Assembly: GCF_009909185.1 (NCBI RefSeq)
Contig: NZ_JAAAMV010000028.1
Coordinates: forward strand, 62,001-126,000
Direction of reading: 5' to 3'
From: Paenibacillus glycinis
GTDB lineage: Bacteria; Bacillota; Bacilli; Paenibacillales; Paenibacillaceae
DNA length: 64,000 bases
Shown here: positions 8,600 to 16,169 of the stretch, piece after piece
Layout of the letters: every line of letters starts with the position of its first letter
Numbering within the stretch: position 1 is the first letter of the stretch
Translations under genes and position numbers: made by a program
The notes under the pieces: generated by a model
Database searches by the model: none
The model's input: the letters and a program-made list of their open reading frames with translations, nothing else
Told to the model about the DNA's origin: nothing

Positions 8600-9568
8600 T
8601 TGAAAATGAATGGAAAGCAAGCCCGCAACCGGGGCATCGTGCTGACGCTGTCGCTGCTGGCGGGCGTCGGGATCGGACTTTGGATGAACGGCGAGGCGGA
8701 GCCGCAGGACCGGCCCGCGGCTGCTCAAGCGCAGGACGCGATTCCGGATCATGCAGCTCATGAAGCGGCGGATGCATACATAGGCAAGGACCGGGAACAT
8801 GAACATGAAGATGCGAACGGCAAAATAAGCATGGATATGCCCGGCATGAGCATGGAAACGGGCGCGGCGGACAACGCGACATGGGATTGGCCGACGGGAG
8901 CGCCGAAAGCCGGGGAGCGCGCGACGCTGCGCATTACGATCACGGATGCCGCAGGCAAGCCCGACGCGGGGCTCCAAGTCAGTCACGAGAAAAAGCTTCA
9001 TCTGATTATCGTCAGCCAGGGGCTGTCGACGTTCATGCACCTGCATCCCCGGGAAACGGAGAAGCCGGGCGTGTTCGATGTGCCCGTGACGCTGCCCTCC
9101 GCCGGACGGTACAAGCTGATTGCCGACTTCAAGCCGAAGGTCGGCGAGCAGCAATGGCAGGGCGTCTGGGTGGAGGCTGGCGCAAACGGGAAGCGGACGG
9201 CGGACACCGAGCCTGCGCTGGCCGCGGACAAGCAGCTGGAGCAAGCGGCGGACGGCATGACGGTCAAGCTTTCGCTGGGATCGCCTCCGAAGGCCGGGGA
9301 AGACGCGGAGCTCGCGTTTTCCTTCGCCGATGCGGCGAACGGGCAGGCCGTCCGCGATCTGCAGCCGTACCTCGGGGCGGCCGGACATGTGGTCATCCTG
9401 GATGCCGCCGCGAAGCATTATCTGCACGTGCACGCCATGGACGGTGCCGGAGGACCGGAAGCACGGTTTCACACGTCGTTCCCGGAGCCTGGCTTGTACA
9501 AGATATGGGGGCAGTTCCAGCGGAACGACCGCGTCGTGACGGTCCCTTACGTGATTGAAGTGCAATAA
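8600..9568 (+). CDS. Secreted or membrane-anchored Met/His-rich protein with YtkA-like domains
   Basis: The roughly 320-residue protein opens with a short basic stretch and one hydrophobic segment (about 10-30, GIVLTLSLLAGVGIGLWM), so it is exported or anchored facing outward. Next comes a His- and Met-rich stretch (HEHED, then MDMPGMSM), typical of copper- or silver-handling proteins. Two beta-rich parts follow. The first (about 100-200) has LHLIIVSQGLSTFMHLHP, and the second ends with YLHVHAMDG and YKIWGQFQ. These recall the YtkA-like family of extracytoplasmic proteins near metal-export genes. A role in copper binding is inference. The start is probably TTG at 8600 (GAGGA eight bases upstream); ATG at 8606 is the alternative. 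Confidence 0.65.
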   Translation: MKMNGKQARNRGIVLTLSLLAGVGIGLWMNGEAEPQDRPAAAQAQDAIPDHAAHEAADAYIGKDREHEHEDANGKISMDMPGMSMETGAADNATWDWPTGAPKAGERATLRITITDAAGKPDAGLQVSHEKKLHLIIVSQGLSTFMHLHPRETEKPGVFDVPVTLPSAGRYKLIADFKPKVGEQQWQGVWVEAGANGKRTADTEPALAADKQLEQAADGMTVKLSLGSPPKAGEDAELAFSFADAANGQAVRDLQPYLGAAGHVVILDAAAKHYLHVHAMDGAGGPEARFHTSFPEPGLYKIWGQFQRNDRVVTVPYVIEVQ

Positions 9569-9604
9569 CCGTTCGCCTGAATTCGGAGGGCGCGCGGGCG
9601 AGAA

Positions 9605-9643
9605 GCCGTTCACGGGGAGAGATGCCCCGTTGGACGGCTTTTT
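9605..9643 (+). terminator. Rho-independent terminator of the Met/His-rich protein gene
   Basis: Arms GCCGT/ACGGC (9605-9609 with 9634-9638) and ACGGGG/CCCCGT (9612-9617 with 9625-9630), separated by a small internal loop, are followed by TTTTT. It lies 37 bases after the stop. Confidence 0.8.
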
Positions 9644-9648
9644 GCCGT

Positions 9649-10038
9649 TTATCCTGGGCGTCCGCGCCAGACGCGGTAAGCGCGTCTCGCCGTCACGACG
9701 GCCATCCAGAACATCGCGATGGCGATGACGGGATGCAGCGCCGAGACATAAGGGGCGTCCGCGCCGATATGCGCCGTCATGTACTGCAGCATGACGAGGA
9801 GGTACGACGCCAGCGAGAACCAGCGGACGAGGCCGCGGACGCGTCCGAAGAACGTCAGAACGAAGACGCCGACGGGAACGAATTCGAAGACGTGGATGAA
9901 CGACGCGTGATCCCGCCAATGCTTGGCGTTCACCAAGACGGCCATGCCGGCCAGATACACTTGGATGACGATGCAGGCCGCGAACAGCAGCGCGAGCAGG
10001 AAAATGGCCAAGCGTACGAAACGGTTCCCTTCGGGCAT
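9649..10038 (-). CDS. Small four-helix membrane protein (DUF6220-like)
   Basis: The 129-residue product has four predicted membrane segments: about 6-30 (LAIFLLALLFAACIVIQVYLAG), 45-62, 70-85 and 98-118. Pattern and size recall the uncharacterised DUF6220 family, and no function is known to me. GGGAGG nine bases upstream supports the ATG at 10038 (MPEGNRFVRL); an in-frame ATG at 10071 has no ribosome-binding site. It converges on the preceding gene's terminator. The gene appears to be a single-gene unit. Confidence 0.7.
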   Translation of the reverse strand: MPEGNRFVRLAIFLLALLFAACIVIQVYLAGMAVLVNAKHWRDHASFIHVFEFVPVGVFVLTFFGRVRGLVRWFSLASYLLVMLQYMTAHIGADAPYVSALHPVIAIAMFWMAVVTARRAYRVWRGRPG

Positions 10039-10168
10039 GATGCGGAGCCTCCCTTTCCGTGTGGATGGCATGCTTTCCCTTCCAGTTTACGTTGCCCTGG
10101 ACGGACCTGTATATTGCACGCAGGTCTAGTTTTGCGCGGTTCGCGGGAGCGCGTTGGCCGGTCGCCTA

Positions 10169-10184
10169 TTATGTACGTACAAGT
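10169..10184 (+). promoter_or_regulatory. AraR operator upstream of araR
   Basis: TTATGTACGTACAAGT has the GTACGTAC core of Bacillus AraR operators (consensus close to ATTTGTACGTACAAAT). It sits 63 bases before the araR start and just before a TATACT -10-like element at 10196-10201, so it likely gives autoregulation. The left half-site is imperfect compared with the second operator at 11391. Confidence 0.8.
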
Positions 10185-10246
10185 TGGGCGTATGCTATAC
10201 TACTCCCATACAAGCCAGCGGAAGCAAGAAAGCATGAGGTGCACGA

Positions 10247-11380
10247 GTGAAAGAACAGCAAACCCCCAAATACATACAATTGAAAGAGGAGATCGTCTCT
10301 TGGATCGCGACGGCGCAGTTCAAGCCGCATGACAAGCTCCCTTCGGAAAACGAGATCGCCGGCCGCTTCGGCTTCAGCCGTCAAACGGTACGTCAGGCGC
10401 TCGGCGATTTGGAAACGGAGGGGTGGCTGTACCGTTCCCAGGGCAAGGGCACGTTCGTCGCCGAGGCCGAGCGGGGCGGGGCGCGCGCGGAATCGCGGCA
10501 GAAGCTGACGATCGGCATGATGACGACGCATATCTCGGATTACATCTTCCCGACCATCGTGCGCGGCGTGGAATCTGCGCTGCGGCTGCAGGGCGCGAGG
10601 CTGCTCCTCGCGAGCACGGACAACGAGAAGGCGCGCGAGCGGGAGAGCCTGGAGTCGATGCTGCTTCAGCAGCAGCTCGGCGGTCTGATCATCGAGCCGA
10701 CGAAGAGCGCGGAGGGCAATCCTAACCTCGATTATTTCCTGGCGCTCGAAGCGCGGCGGATTCCGTTCGTCATGCTGAACGAACGCTACAGCGACTTGGA
10801 CGCGCCATGCCTGAAGGTCGACGACGAGACGGGCGGCTTCCGCGCGGCGGAGCATCTGGCGAAGCTCGGCCATAAGCGGATCGCCGGCTTCTTCAAGACG
10901 GACGATTTCCAGGGCGTGTTCCGCATGCGCGGCTTCATGCGCTGCCTGCGGGAGCGGAAGCTGACGCTGCAGCCGGATCATCTGATCCGCTACGCGACGG
11001 AAGAGAAAGGGACGAAGCCGGCGGAAGCGCTGGCGGAGCTGCTTCGGCGCGATCCGGCCGAACGGCCGACGGCGATCGTCTGCTATAACGACGAGCTGGC
11101 CGTGCGCCTCCTGGACGTGATTCGGCTGAGCGGCTTGTCCGTCCCGGCCGACCTGTCGATGGTCGGCTTCGACGACGCGAATCTGGCGACGGCGACGGAA
11201 GTGAAGCTGACGACGCTCGAGCATCCCAAGACGCGGATGGGCGAGGATGCCGTGGCGCTGCTCATGAAGCTGATGGACGAGCCGGGCGGCGACGGTGGCG
11301 AGACCGGCGATATCGTGTACGACCCGAGGCTGATCATCCGCCAATCGACGGGCCCGGTTCCGGCGGAGGAAGCAAATTAA
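10247..11380 (+). CDS. araR: Arabinose operon repressor AraR (GntR-type DNA-binding domain, LacI-type sugar domain)
   Basis: The 377-residue regulator joins an N-terminal GntR winged helix (about 6-74, with SRQTVRQALGDLETEGWLYRSQGKGTFV) to a LacI/periplasmic-binding-like effector domain (about 87-370, with TIGMMTTHISDYIFP and MVGFDDANLA). This domain pairing is the hallmark of AraR, which leaves its operators when L-arabinose binds. The GTG at 10247 follows GAGGT at 10236-10240. AraR-type operators lie upstream of this gene and in the araD promoter, and araD and araB follow on the same strand. Identity is strongly supported by domains, neighbours and operators together. Confidence 0.95.
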   Translation: MKEQQTPKYIQLKEEIVSWIATAQFKPHDKLPSENEIAGRFGFSRQTVRQALGDLETEGWLYRSQGKGTFVAEAERGGARAESRQKLTIGMMTTHISDYIFPTIVRGVESALRLQGARLLLASTDNEKARERESLESMLLQQQLGGLIIEPTKSAEGNPNLDYFLALEARRIPFVMLNERYSDLDAPCLKVDDETGGFRAAEHLAKLGHKRIAGFFKTDDFQGVFRMRGFMRCLRERKLTLQPDHLIRYATEEKGTKPAEALAELLRRDPAERPTAIVCYNDELAVRLLDVIRLSGLSVPADLSMVGFDDANLATATEVKLTTLEHPKTRMGEDAVALLMKLMDEPGGDGGETGDIVYDPRLIIRQSTGPVPAEEAN

Positions 11381-11383
11381 GGC

Positions 11384-11412
11384 GTGACACACTTGTACGT
11401 ACAAGTTATAAT
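11384..11412 (+). promoter_or_regulatory. araDB promoter with AraR operator filling the spacer
   Basis: A -35 element GTGACA (11384-11389) and a consensus -10 TATAAT (11407-11412) are exactly 17 bases apart. The spacer is almost wholly a perfect 16-bp palindrome, ACTTGTACGTACAAGT (11391-11406), which matches the AraR operator. Bound repressor would block RNA polymerase directly, so araD and araB should be arabinose-induced. Confidence 0.9.
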
Positions 11413-11520
11413 GGAGTCGATTAGATGCGACGGCACGTCAGCGCCGGGCCGACTCCAAGCGGATTCGACCCTCAGCGGTGCCGGACGTCCGTCTTGCTTA
11501 CTGCGGGAAGGGGAATGGAC

Positions 11521-12216
11521 ATGCTGGAATCGTTGAAGCAAGCCGTATGGGAAGCCAACATGGAGCTGCCCAAGTACGGCCTGGTCACGTTTACGTGGGG
11601 CAACGTGAGCGGGATCGACCGCGAGCGCGGCCTGGTCGCCATCAAGCCGAGCGGGGTGCCGTACGAGGAGCTTCGCGCCGATCAGATCGTGATCGTCGAT
11701 TTGGAAGGGAACGTCGCGGAGGGCGGACTTCGGCCTTCTTCCGACACGCCGACGCATGTCGCGCTATACCGGGCGTTCCCGGGCATCGGCGGGATCGTGC
11801 ATACGCATTCGCCGTGGGCGACGAGCTGGGCGCAGGCCGGGCGCGGCATACCGGCGCTGGGCACGACGCACGCGGATTATTTCTACGGGGAGATCCCGTG
11901 CACCCGTCCGATGACGGAAGCGGAGATCACCGGCGCGTACGAGCTCGAGACGGGGAACGTGCTCATCGAGACGTTCCGCGAGCGGGGCATCGATCCGAAT
12001 CAGGTGCCGGCCGCGTTGGTCTGCAGCCATGCGCCGTTCTGCTGGGGCAAGGATCCGCACAACGCCGTGCATAACGCCGTCGTCGTCGAAGAGACGGCCA
12101 AGATGGCCTTGCACACGTTCCAGCTGAACCCGGCCGCGCCGCCGATGGATCAACGTCTGCTGGACCGTCACTATTTGCGCAAGCACGGCAAGAACGCCTA
12201 CTACGGGCAGAAGTAA
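11521..12216 (+). CDS. araD: L-ribulose-5-phosphate 4-epimerase
   Basis: The 231-residue enzyme converts L-ribulose-5-phosphate to D-xylulose-5-phosphate, the last arabinose step before the pentose phosphate pathway. It is a class II aldolase fold: TWGNVSGID and [10 protein letters not shown] near the N-terminus, a zinc-binding [12 protein letters not shown], and the C-terminal tail [14 protein letters not shown] typical of AraD. The length equals the family norm. GGAAGGGG at 11506-11513 sits seven bases before the ATG at 11521; an ATG at 11515 is too close to that site. araB follows after 24 bases, giving a two-gene operon under the AraR-controlled promoter. Confidence 0.95.
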   Translation: MLESLKQAVWEANMELPKYGLVTFTWGNVSGIDRERGLVAIKPSGVPYEELRADQIVIVDLEGNVAEGGLRPSSDTPTHVALYRAFPGIGGIVHTHSPWATSWAQAGRGIPALGTTHADYFYGEIPCTRPMTEAEITGAYELETGNVLIETFRERGIDPNQVPAALVCSHAPFCWGKDPHNAVHNAVVVEETAKMALHTFQLNPAAPPMDQRLLDRHYLRKHGKNAYYGQK

Positions 12217-12240
12217 ACGAGACCAAGGAGGAATCGTATC

Positions 12241-13920
12241 ATGACGCACAACTATGCGATCGGCGTGGATTACGGCACGGAGTCCGGCCGCGCGGTGCTT
12301 GTCCGCTTGTCCGACGGCGCGGAAATCGCGGAGCATGTGACGCCTTACCGCCACAACGTAATCGACGAGCGTCTTCCGGAGAGCGGCCTTAGGCTCGAGC
12401 ATGACTGGGCGCTGCAGCATCCCCGCGATTATATCGAGGTTCTGGAGCAATCGGTACCGGCGGTCGTGCGGGAATCGGGCATCGATCCGGTCGAGATCAT
12501 CGGCCTCGGCATCGACTTCACGGCTTGCACGATGCTGCCGATCGACGGAGCGGGACAGCCGCTTTGCTTCGATCCCTCGCATAAGCACAACCCGCACAGC
12601 TGGGTGAAGCTGTGGAAGCACCACGCGGCGCAGGACGAAGCCAACCGGATCAACGAAACGGCGGCGGCGCGCGGCGAGACGTTCCTTCCCCGTTACGGCG
12701 GCAAGCTTTCTTCCGAGTGGATGCTCGCGAAGGCGTGGCAAATCCTGAACGAGGCGCCCGAAATCTACGAGACGGCGGATCAGTTCGTCGAAGCGACGGA
12801 CTGGGTCGTCAGCCAAATGACCGGCAGCATCGTCCGCAACAGCTGCACGGCGGGCTACAAAGCCGTCTGGCATAAGCAGGAGGGCTATCCGAGCCGCGAG
12901 TTCTTGAAAGCGCTTGATCCGAGGCTGGAGGATTTGGCCGAAACGAAGCTGCGCGGCAGCGTGCTTCCCCTCGGCACGAAAGCCGGCGAATTAACCGCCG
13001 GCATGGCTGCCCGCATGGGGCTGGTCGCGGGCACCGCGATCGCCGTCGGCAACGTGGACGCGCACGCGGCCGTGCCGGCCGTCGGCGTCGTGACGCCGGG
13101 CAAACTCGTCATGGCGATGGGCACGTCGATCTGCCATATGCTGCTCGGCTCCGAGGAGAAGCAGGTCGAAGGCATGTGCGGCGTCGTCGAGGACGGCATT
13201 ATTCCGGGCTTCTACGGGTATGAGGCCGGGCAGTCGGCGGTCGGCGATATTTTCGCTTGGTACGTGGACGAGGCGGTTCCGGCCTACGTCGCCGAAGCCG
13301 CCAAGAACGAGGACATCCACGTGCACGAATGGCTCGAAAAGCAGGCGTCGGCGCTGAACGCCGGCGAATCCGGCCTGCTCGCGCTGGATTGGTGGAACGG
13401 CAACCGCTCCGTGCTCGTCGATACGGATCTGACGGGCATGATCGTCGGCCTGACGCTGTTGTCGAAGCCGCAGGAAGTGTATCGCGCGCTGCTCGAAGCG
13501 ACGGCCTTCGGCACGCGGAAGATCATCGACGCCTTCCACGGCAACGGCGTGGAAGTGCACGAGCTGTACGCTTGCGGCGGGCTGCCGCAAAAGAACGCCC
13601 TGCTGATGCAGATCTACGCGGACGTGACGAACCGCGAGATCAAGGTCGCGGCGTCCAGGCAGACGCCGGCGCTCGGCGCGGCCATGTTCGGCGCGGTCGC
13701 GGCCGGCGCGGCCAAAGGCGGCTACGACAATATCGTGGACGCGGCAGCCGCGATGGCCCGCGTTCGCGAAGAGACGTTCAAGCCGATTCCGGCGAACGTC
13801 GCGGTCTACGAGAAGCTGTATGCGGAGTATAACCAGCTGCACGACTACTTCGGCCGCGGCGCGAACGATGTCATGAAACGGCTGAAAGCCATCAAGGAAG
13901 AAGCAAGCGCGCGCGAATAA
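12241..13920 (+). CDS. araB: L-ribulokinase
   Basis: The 559-residue FGGY-family kinase phosphorylates L-ribulose with ATP. The N-terminal phosphate-binding part reads [15 protein letters not shown], and [19 protein letters not shown] sequence follows near residue 85. The C-terminal ATPase half contains [16 protein letters not shown] and [20 protein letters not shown] blocks. AAGGAGG precedes the ATG at 12241. It is the second gene after araD. No L-arabinose isomerase (araA) gene is in the araRDB block or elsewhere in this window, so isomerisation to L-ribulose must be encoded elsewhere. A strong terminator follows at 13965. Confidence 0.95.
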   Translation: MTHNYAIGVDYGTESGRAVLVRLSDGAEIAEHVTPYRHNVIDERLPESGLRLEHDWALQHPRDYIEVLEQSVPAVVRESGIDPVEIIGLGIDFTACTMLPIDGAGQPLCFDPSHKHNPHSWVKLWKHHAAQDEANRINETAAARGETFLPRYGGKLSSEWMLAKAWQILNEAPEIYETADQFVEATDWVVSQMTGSIVRNSCTAGYKAVWHKQEGYPSREFLKALDPRLEDLAETKLRGSVLPLGTKAGELTAGMAARMGLVAGTAIAVGNVDAHAAVPAVGVVTPGKLVMAMGTSICHMLLGSEEKQVEGMCGVVEDGIIPGFYGYEAGQSAVGDIFAWYVDEAVPAYVAEAAKNEDIHVHEWLEKQASALNAGESGLLALDWWNGNRSVLVDTDLTGMIVGLTLLSKPQEVYRALLEATAFGTRKIIDAFHGNGVEVHELYACGGLPQKNALLMQIYADVTNREIKVAASRQTPALGAAMFGAVAAGAAKGGYDNIVDAAAAMARVREETFKPIPANVAVYEKLYAEYNQLHDYFGRGANDVMKRLKAIKEEASARE

Positions 13921-13964
13921 TCGCCGGCTCGTCCCGCTCTTATATAAACGTCGGATCGACATGC

Positions 13965-14004
13965 AATCGCCCGCGGCCTTAGCGAAGGCCGCGGGCGATT
14001 TTTT
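13965..14004. terminator. Terminator after araB
   Basis: A perfect 16-bp stem (13965-13980 with 13985-14000) with loop AGCG is followed by TTTT. It separates araB from the converging collagen-like gene. Confidence 0.9.
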
Positions 14005-14033
14005 GCATGCCGCGCATTGCGTGGCGAGAGGCG

Positions 14034-14954
14034 TTATTGCGCTTCTTCCGCTTCCAGACGCTGCAGCTCGTCGAAATTGTTCTCGACTTGGCCGGGGAAT
14101 GCCGGGGCATCGGGATCGTTGCTGCGCGGTCCCGTCACGAAGAGCTCGAGTCCGACGGAATCGCCGCGGTGAACGGGAAGGTACAGCAGCGTTTGCGGAA
14201 TCGGACGGCCGTTGAGACGAAGCACCAGGTCGACATTGCCCGCGATGACGACGCCGTTCACCGAGATGATGCGGCCGTTGTTGCCGAAGCGGACGACGCC
14301 CGTCGAGGCGAGCGCCTGGCCGACGTTCATGCCGGGGAAGTGCCGGATCGTGTAGGCGTTCGTTATCCATGGGAAGAAGTTGCCGCCGTTAATGAAGACG
14401 CGGACGAATCCGAATTGAGGTGGAAAGCCGGGTCCACCGGGGAATCCGGGGAATCCGGGGAAACCAGGGCCGCCAGGAAAACCAGGGCCACCAGGGAAAC
14501 CAGGTCCGCCGGGGAATCCAGGCCCGCCGGGCGGAAATCCGGGACCGCCGGGGAATCCTGGGCCGCCGGGCGGAAATCCGGGACCGCCGGGGAATCCTGG
14601 GCCGCCGGGCGGAAATCCGGGACCGCCGGGGAAACCGGGGCCGCCAGGCGGAAATCCGGGGCCGCCAGGGAATCCCGGACCGCCGGGTCCACCGGGGAAG
14701 CCAGGCCCTCCAGGTCCGCCGCCCGGACCGCCGGGTCCACCAGGAAATCCGGGGCCGCCGGGAAAACCTGGACCGCCGGGTCCACCGGGGAAGCCAGGTC
14801 CTCCAGGTCCGCCGCCCGGACCGCCGGGTCCACCCGGCACGCCCGGACCGCCGGGAGGAAATCCGGGCGTGCCGGGGGTCATGCTCCGAGGCCCGTTGCA
14901 GCCGCAATCCCTATACCCCTGGGGCGCGCCGGGAACAAACGCATAGCGAGTCAT
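14034..14954 (-). CDS. Collagen-like Gly-Pro-Phe repeat protein with C-terminal beta-grasp-like domain
   Basis: The 306-residue protein has a short Cys-containing head (about 1-28, with DCGCNG), then about 150 residues built from GGP and GFP triplets, broken regularly by an extra Pro (unit GGPGFPGGPGFPP). About 125 non-repetitive residues follow. The tail has VGQALASTGVVRF, IISVNGVVIAG, LRLNGRPI and HRGDSVGLELFV, which recalls DUF4430/transcobalamin-like beta-grasp domains; this is an inference from pattern. Collagen-like proteins in endospore formers often sit on spore or cell surfaces, but no signal peptide is visible, as is usual for spore-coat proteins. GGAGA seven bases upstream supports the ATG at 14954. 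It stands alone, converging on araB. Confidence 0.75.
   Translation of the reverse strand: MTRYAFVPGAPQGYRDCGCNGPRSMTPGTPGFPPGGPGVPGGPGGPGGGPGGPGFPGGPGGPGFPGGPGFPGGPGGPGGGPGGPGFPGGPGGPGFPGGPGFPPGGPGFPGGPGFPPGGPGFPGGPGFPPGGPGFPGGPGFPPGGPGFPGGPGFPGGPGFPGGPGFPGFPGFPGGPGFPPQFGFVRVFINGGNFFPWITNAYTIRHFPGMNVGQALASTGVVRFGNNGRIISVNGVVIAGNVDLVLRLNGRPIPQTLLYLPVHRGDSVGLELFVTGPRSNDPDAPAFPGQVENNFDELQRLEAEEAQ
14410..14860. repeat. Nested tandem repeats inside the collagen-like gene (39-bp and 93-bp units)
   Basis: Four near-identical 39-bp units start at 14521, 14560, 14599 and 14638 and encode 13 residues each. A larger 93-bp unit starting at 14677 is repeated from 14770. All periods are multiples of three, so unit gain or loss would keep the frame. 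Such arrays change length readily by slippage or recombination. Confidence 0.9.
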
Positions 14955-15112
14955 AGATCGATCTCCTTTTGAACACGCAAGGATGGGTGAATATCTCGGT
15001 TCAGCTTATGCGGCAGGAGCCTATCCGGTGTCCGCTTTTTAAAACATCGCGACTATCCGCGCGGAGGCGCGGTATACATATACAAACGGGCGAAATGGAG
15101 GCGGTTTGAACG

Positions 15113-15940
15113 ATGGGCTTCTACGTCGAGGTGGAGCACGGCGTGAAAATCTTCGTCGAGGACGTCGGCCGCGGCAGGCCGGTCGTGTTCATCCACGGCT
15201 GGCCGGCGAACCGCAAAATGTGGGAGTACCAGACGAACGTCGTGTCCCGACACGGCTACCGCTGCATCTGCATCGATCTGCGGGGCTTCGGGAATTCCGA
15301 CGCGCCGCTGCACGGCTACACGTATAACCGCATGGCCGACGATATCCGCGTCGTGGCGGAAGCGCTCGGCCTACAGGAAGCCACGCTGATCGGTTTCTCG
15401 ATGGGCGGGGCCGTGTGCATCCGGTACATCACGCGACATGCCGCGCGCCGAATGCGGGGGCTTATCTTGGCGGCAGCCGCGGCGCCGCACATTACGCGGC
15501 ATCCCGAGTATCCTTACGGCCAGCCGTCTTCCCATTACGAGACGATCATTGGAGGCCTGGAGACGGACCGGCCGAAAGCGACCGCCGATTTCGGCGCCGC
15601 GTTCTTCCATAAGCCGGTCAGCGAACCGTTCCGCGCGTGGTTCGACGGGCTCGGGTTCGAAGCGTCCGCCAACGGCGCGATCCGCGGCATGGAGGCGCTG
15701 CGGGACGAGGATCTGCGTGCGGAGCTGCCCTTAGTCCGGGTGCCGACGACGATTCTTCACGGCAAATACGATGCCATTGTCCCATTCAAGCTCGGCGAGC
15801 TGCAGCATAAAGCGATTCCGGGCTCCGCGCTCGTGCCGTTCGAGGAGAGCGGACACGGCTTGTTCTATGACGAACGCGAGAAATTCAACCGGGAGCTGCT
15901 GAACGCGCTCAAGGCTCAGACTCCCGAGCAGCGCCGGTGA
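15113..15940 (+). CDS. Alpha/beta hydrolase
   Basis: The 275-residue protein has the alpha/beta hydrolase plan: oxyanion region VVFIHGWPANRKMW (about 24-37), nucleophile elbow GFSMGG (serine near residue 96), acid in HGKYD near 220 and histidine in ESGHGLF near 246. The pattern resembles non-haem chloroperoxidase and arylesterase-like hydrolases, but the substrate is unknown. No signal peptide is seen, so it should be cytoplasmic. GGAGG lies eleven bases before the ATG at 15113. It is a single-gene unit, ended by the hairpin at 15963. Confidence 0.85.
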   Translation: MGFYVEVEHGVKIFVEDVGRGRPVVFIHGWPANRKMWEYQTNVVSRHGYRCICIDLRGFGNSDAPLHGYTYNRMADDIRVVAEALGLQEATLIGFSMGGAVCIRYITRHAARRMRGLILAAAAAPHITRHPEYPYGQPSSHYETIIGGLETDRPKATADFGAAFFHKPVSEPFRAWFDGLGFEASANGAIRGMEALRDEDLRAELPLVRVPTTILHGKYDAIVPFKLGELQHKAIPGSALVPFEESGHGLFYDEREKFNRELLNALKAQTPEQRR

Positions 15941-15962
15941 TCGAGCGGCGTCGGATCGACGA

Positions 15963-15994
15963 AAGGGCAGCCGGATTGCGCCTCGGCTGCCCTT
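15963..15994 (+). terminator. Terminator after alpha/beta hydrolase gene
   Basis: An 11-bp perfect stem (15963-15973 with 15984-15994) is followed by CGTTTGTC. It lies 22 bases after the stop codon. Confidence 0.7.
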
Positions 15995-16169
15995 CGTTTG
16001 TCTCTTGCCAAGGAACGGTAAGCGGAAGAGAGCCATGACCGTTCCGGTGTATCGTTGCGTGCAATGATTGCGAGTTCTCTCAAGCCCGTCGCAGCCGCCT
16101 TCGCGGCCCCGCAGTAAGCCTGACCGGCGGGCCCACCGCCGCGGGTTGTTGGTTTAACGCTTTACTACA

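Noticed and set aside
14410..14860. Regular short repeats that could look like a CRISPR array
   Set aside because: The units are directly adjacent with no unique spacers, the periods are multiples of three and they encode collagen-like triplets.
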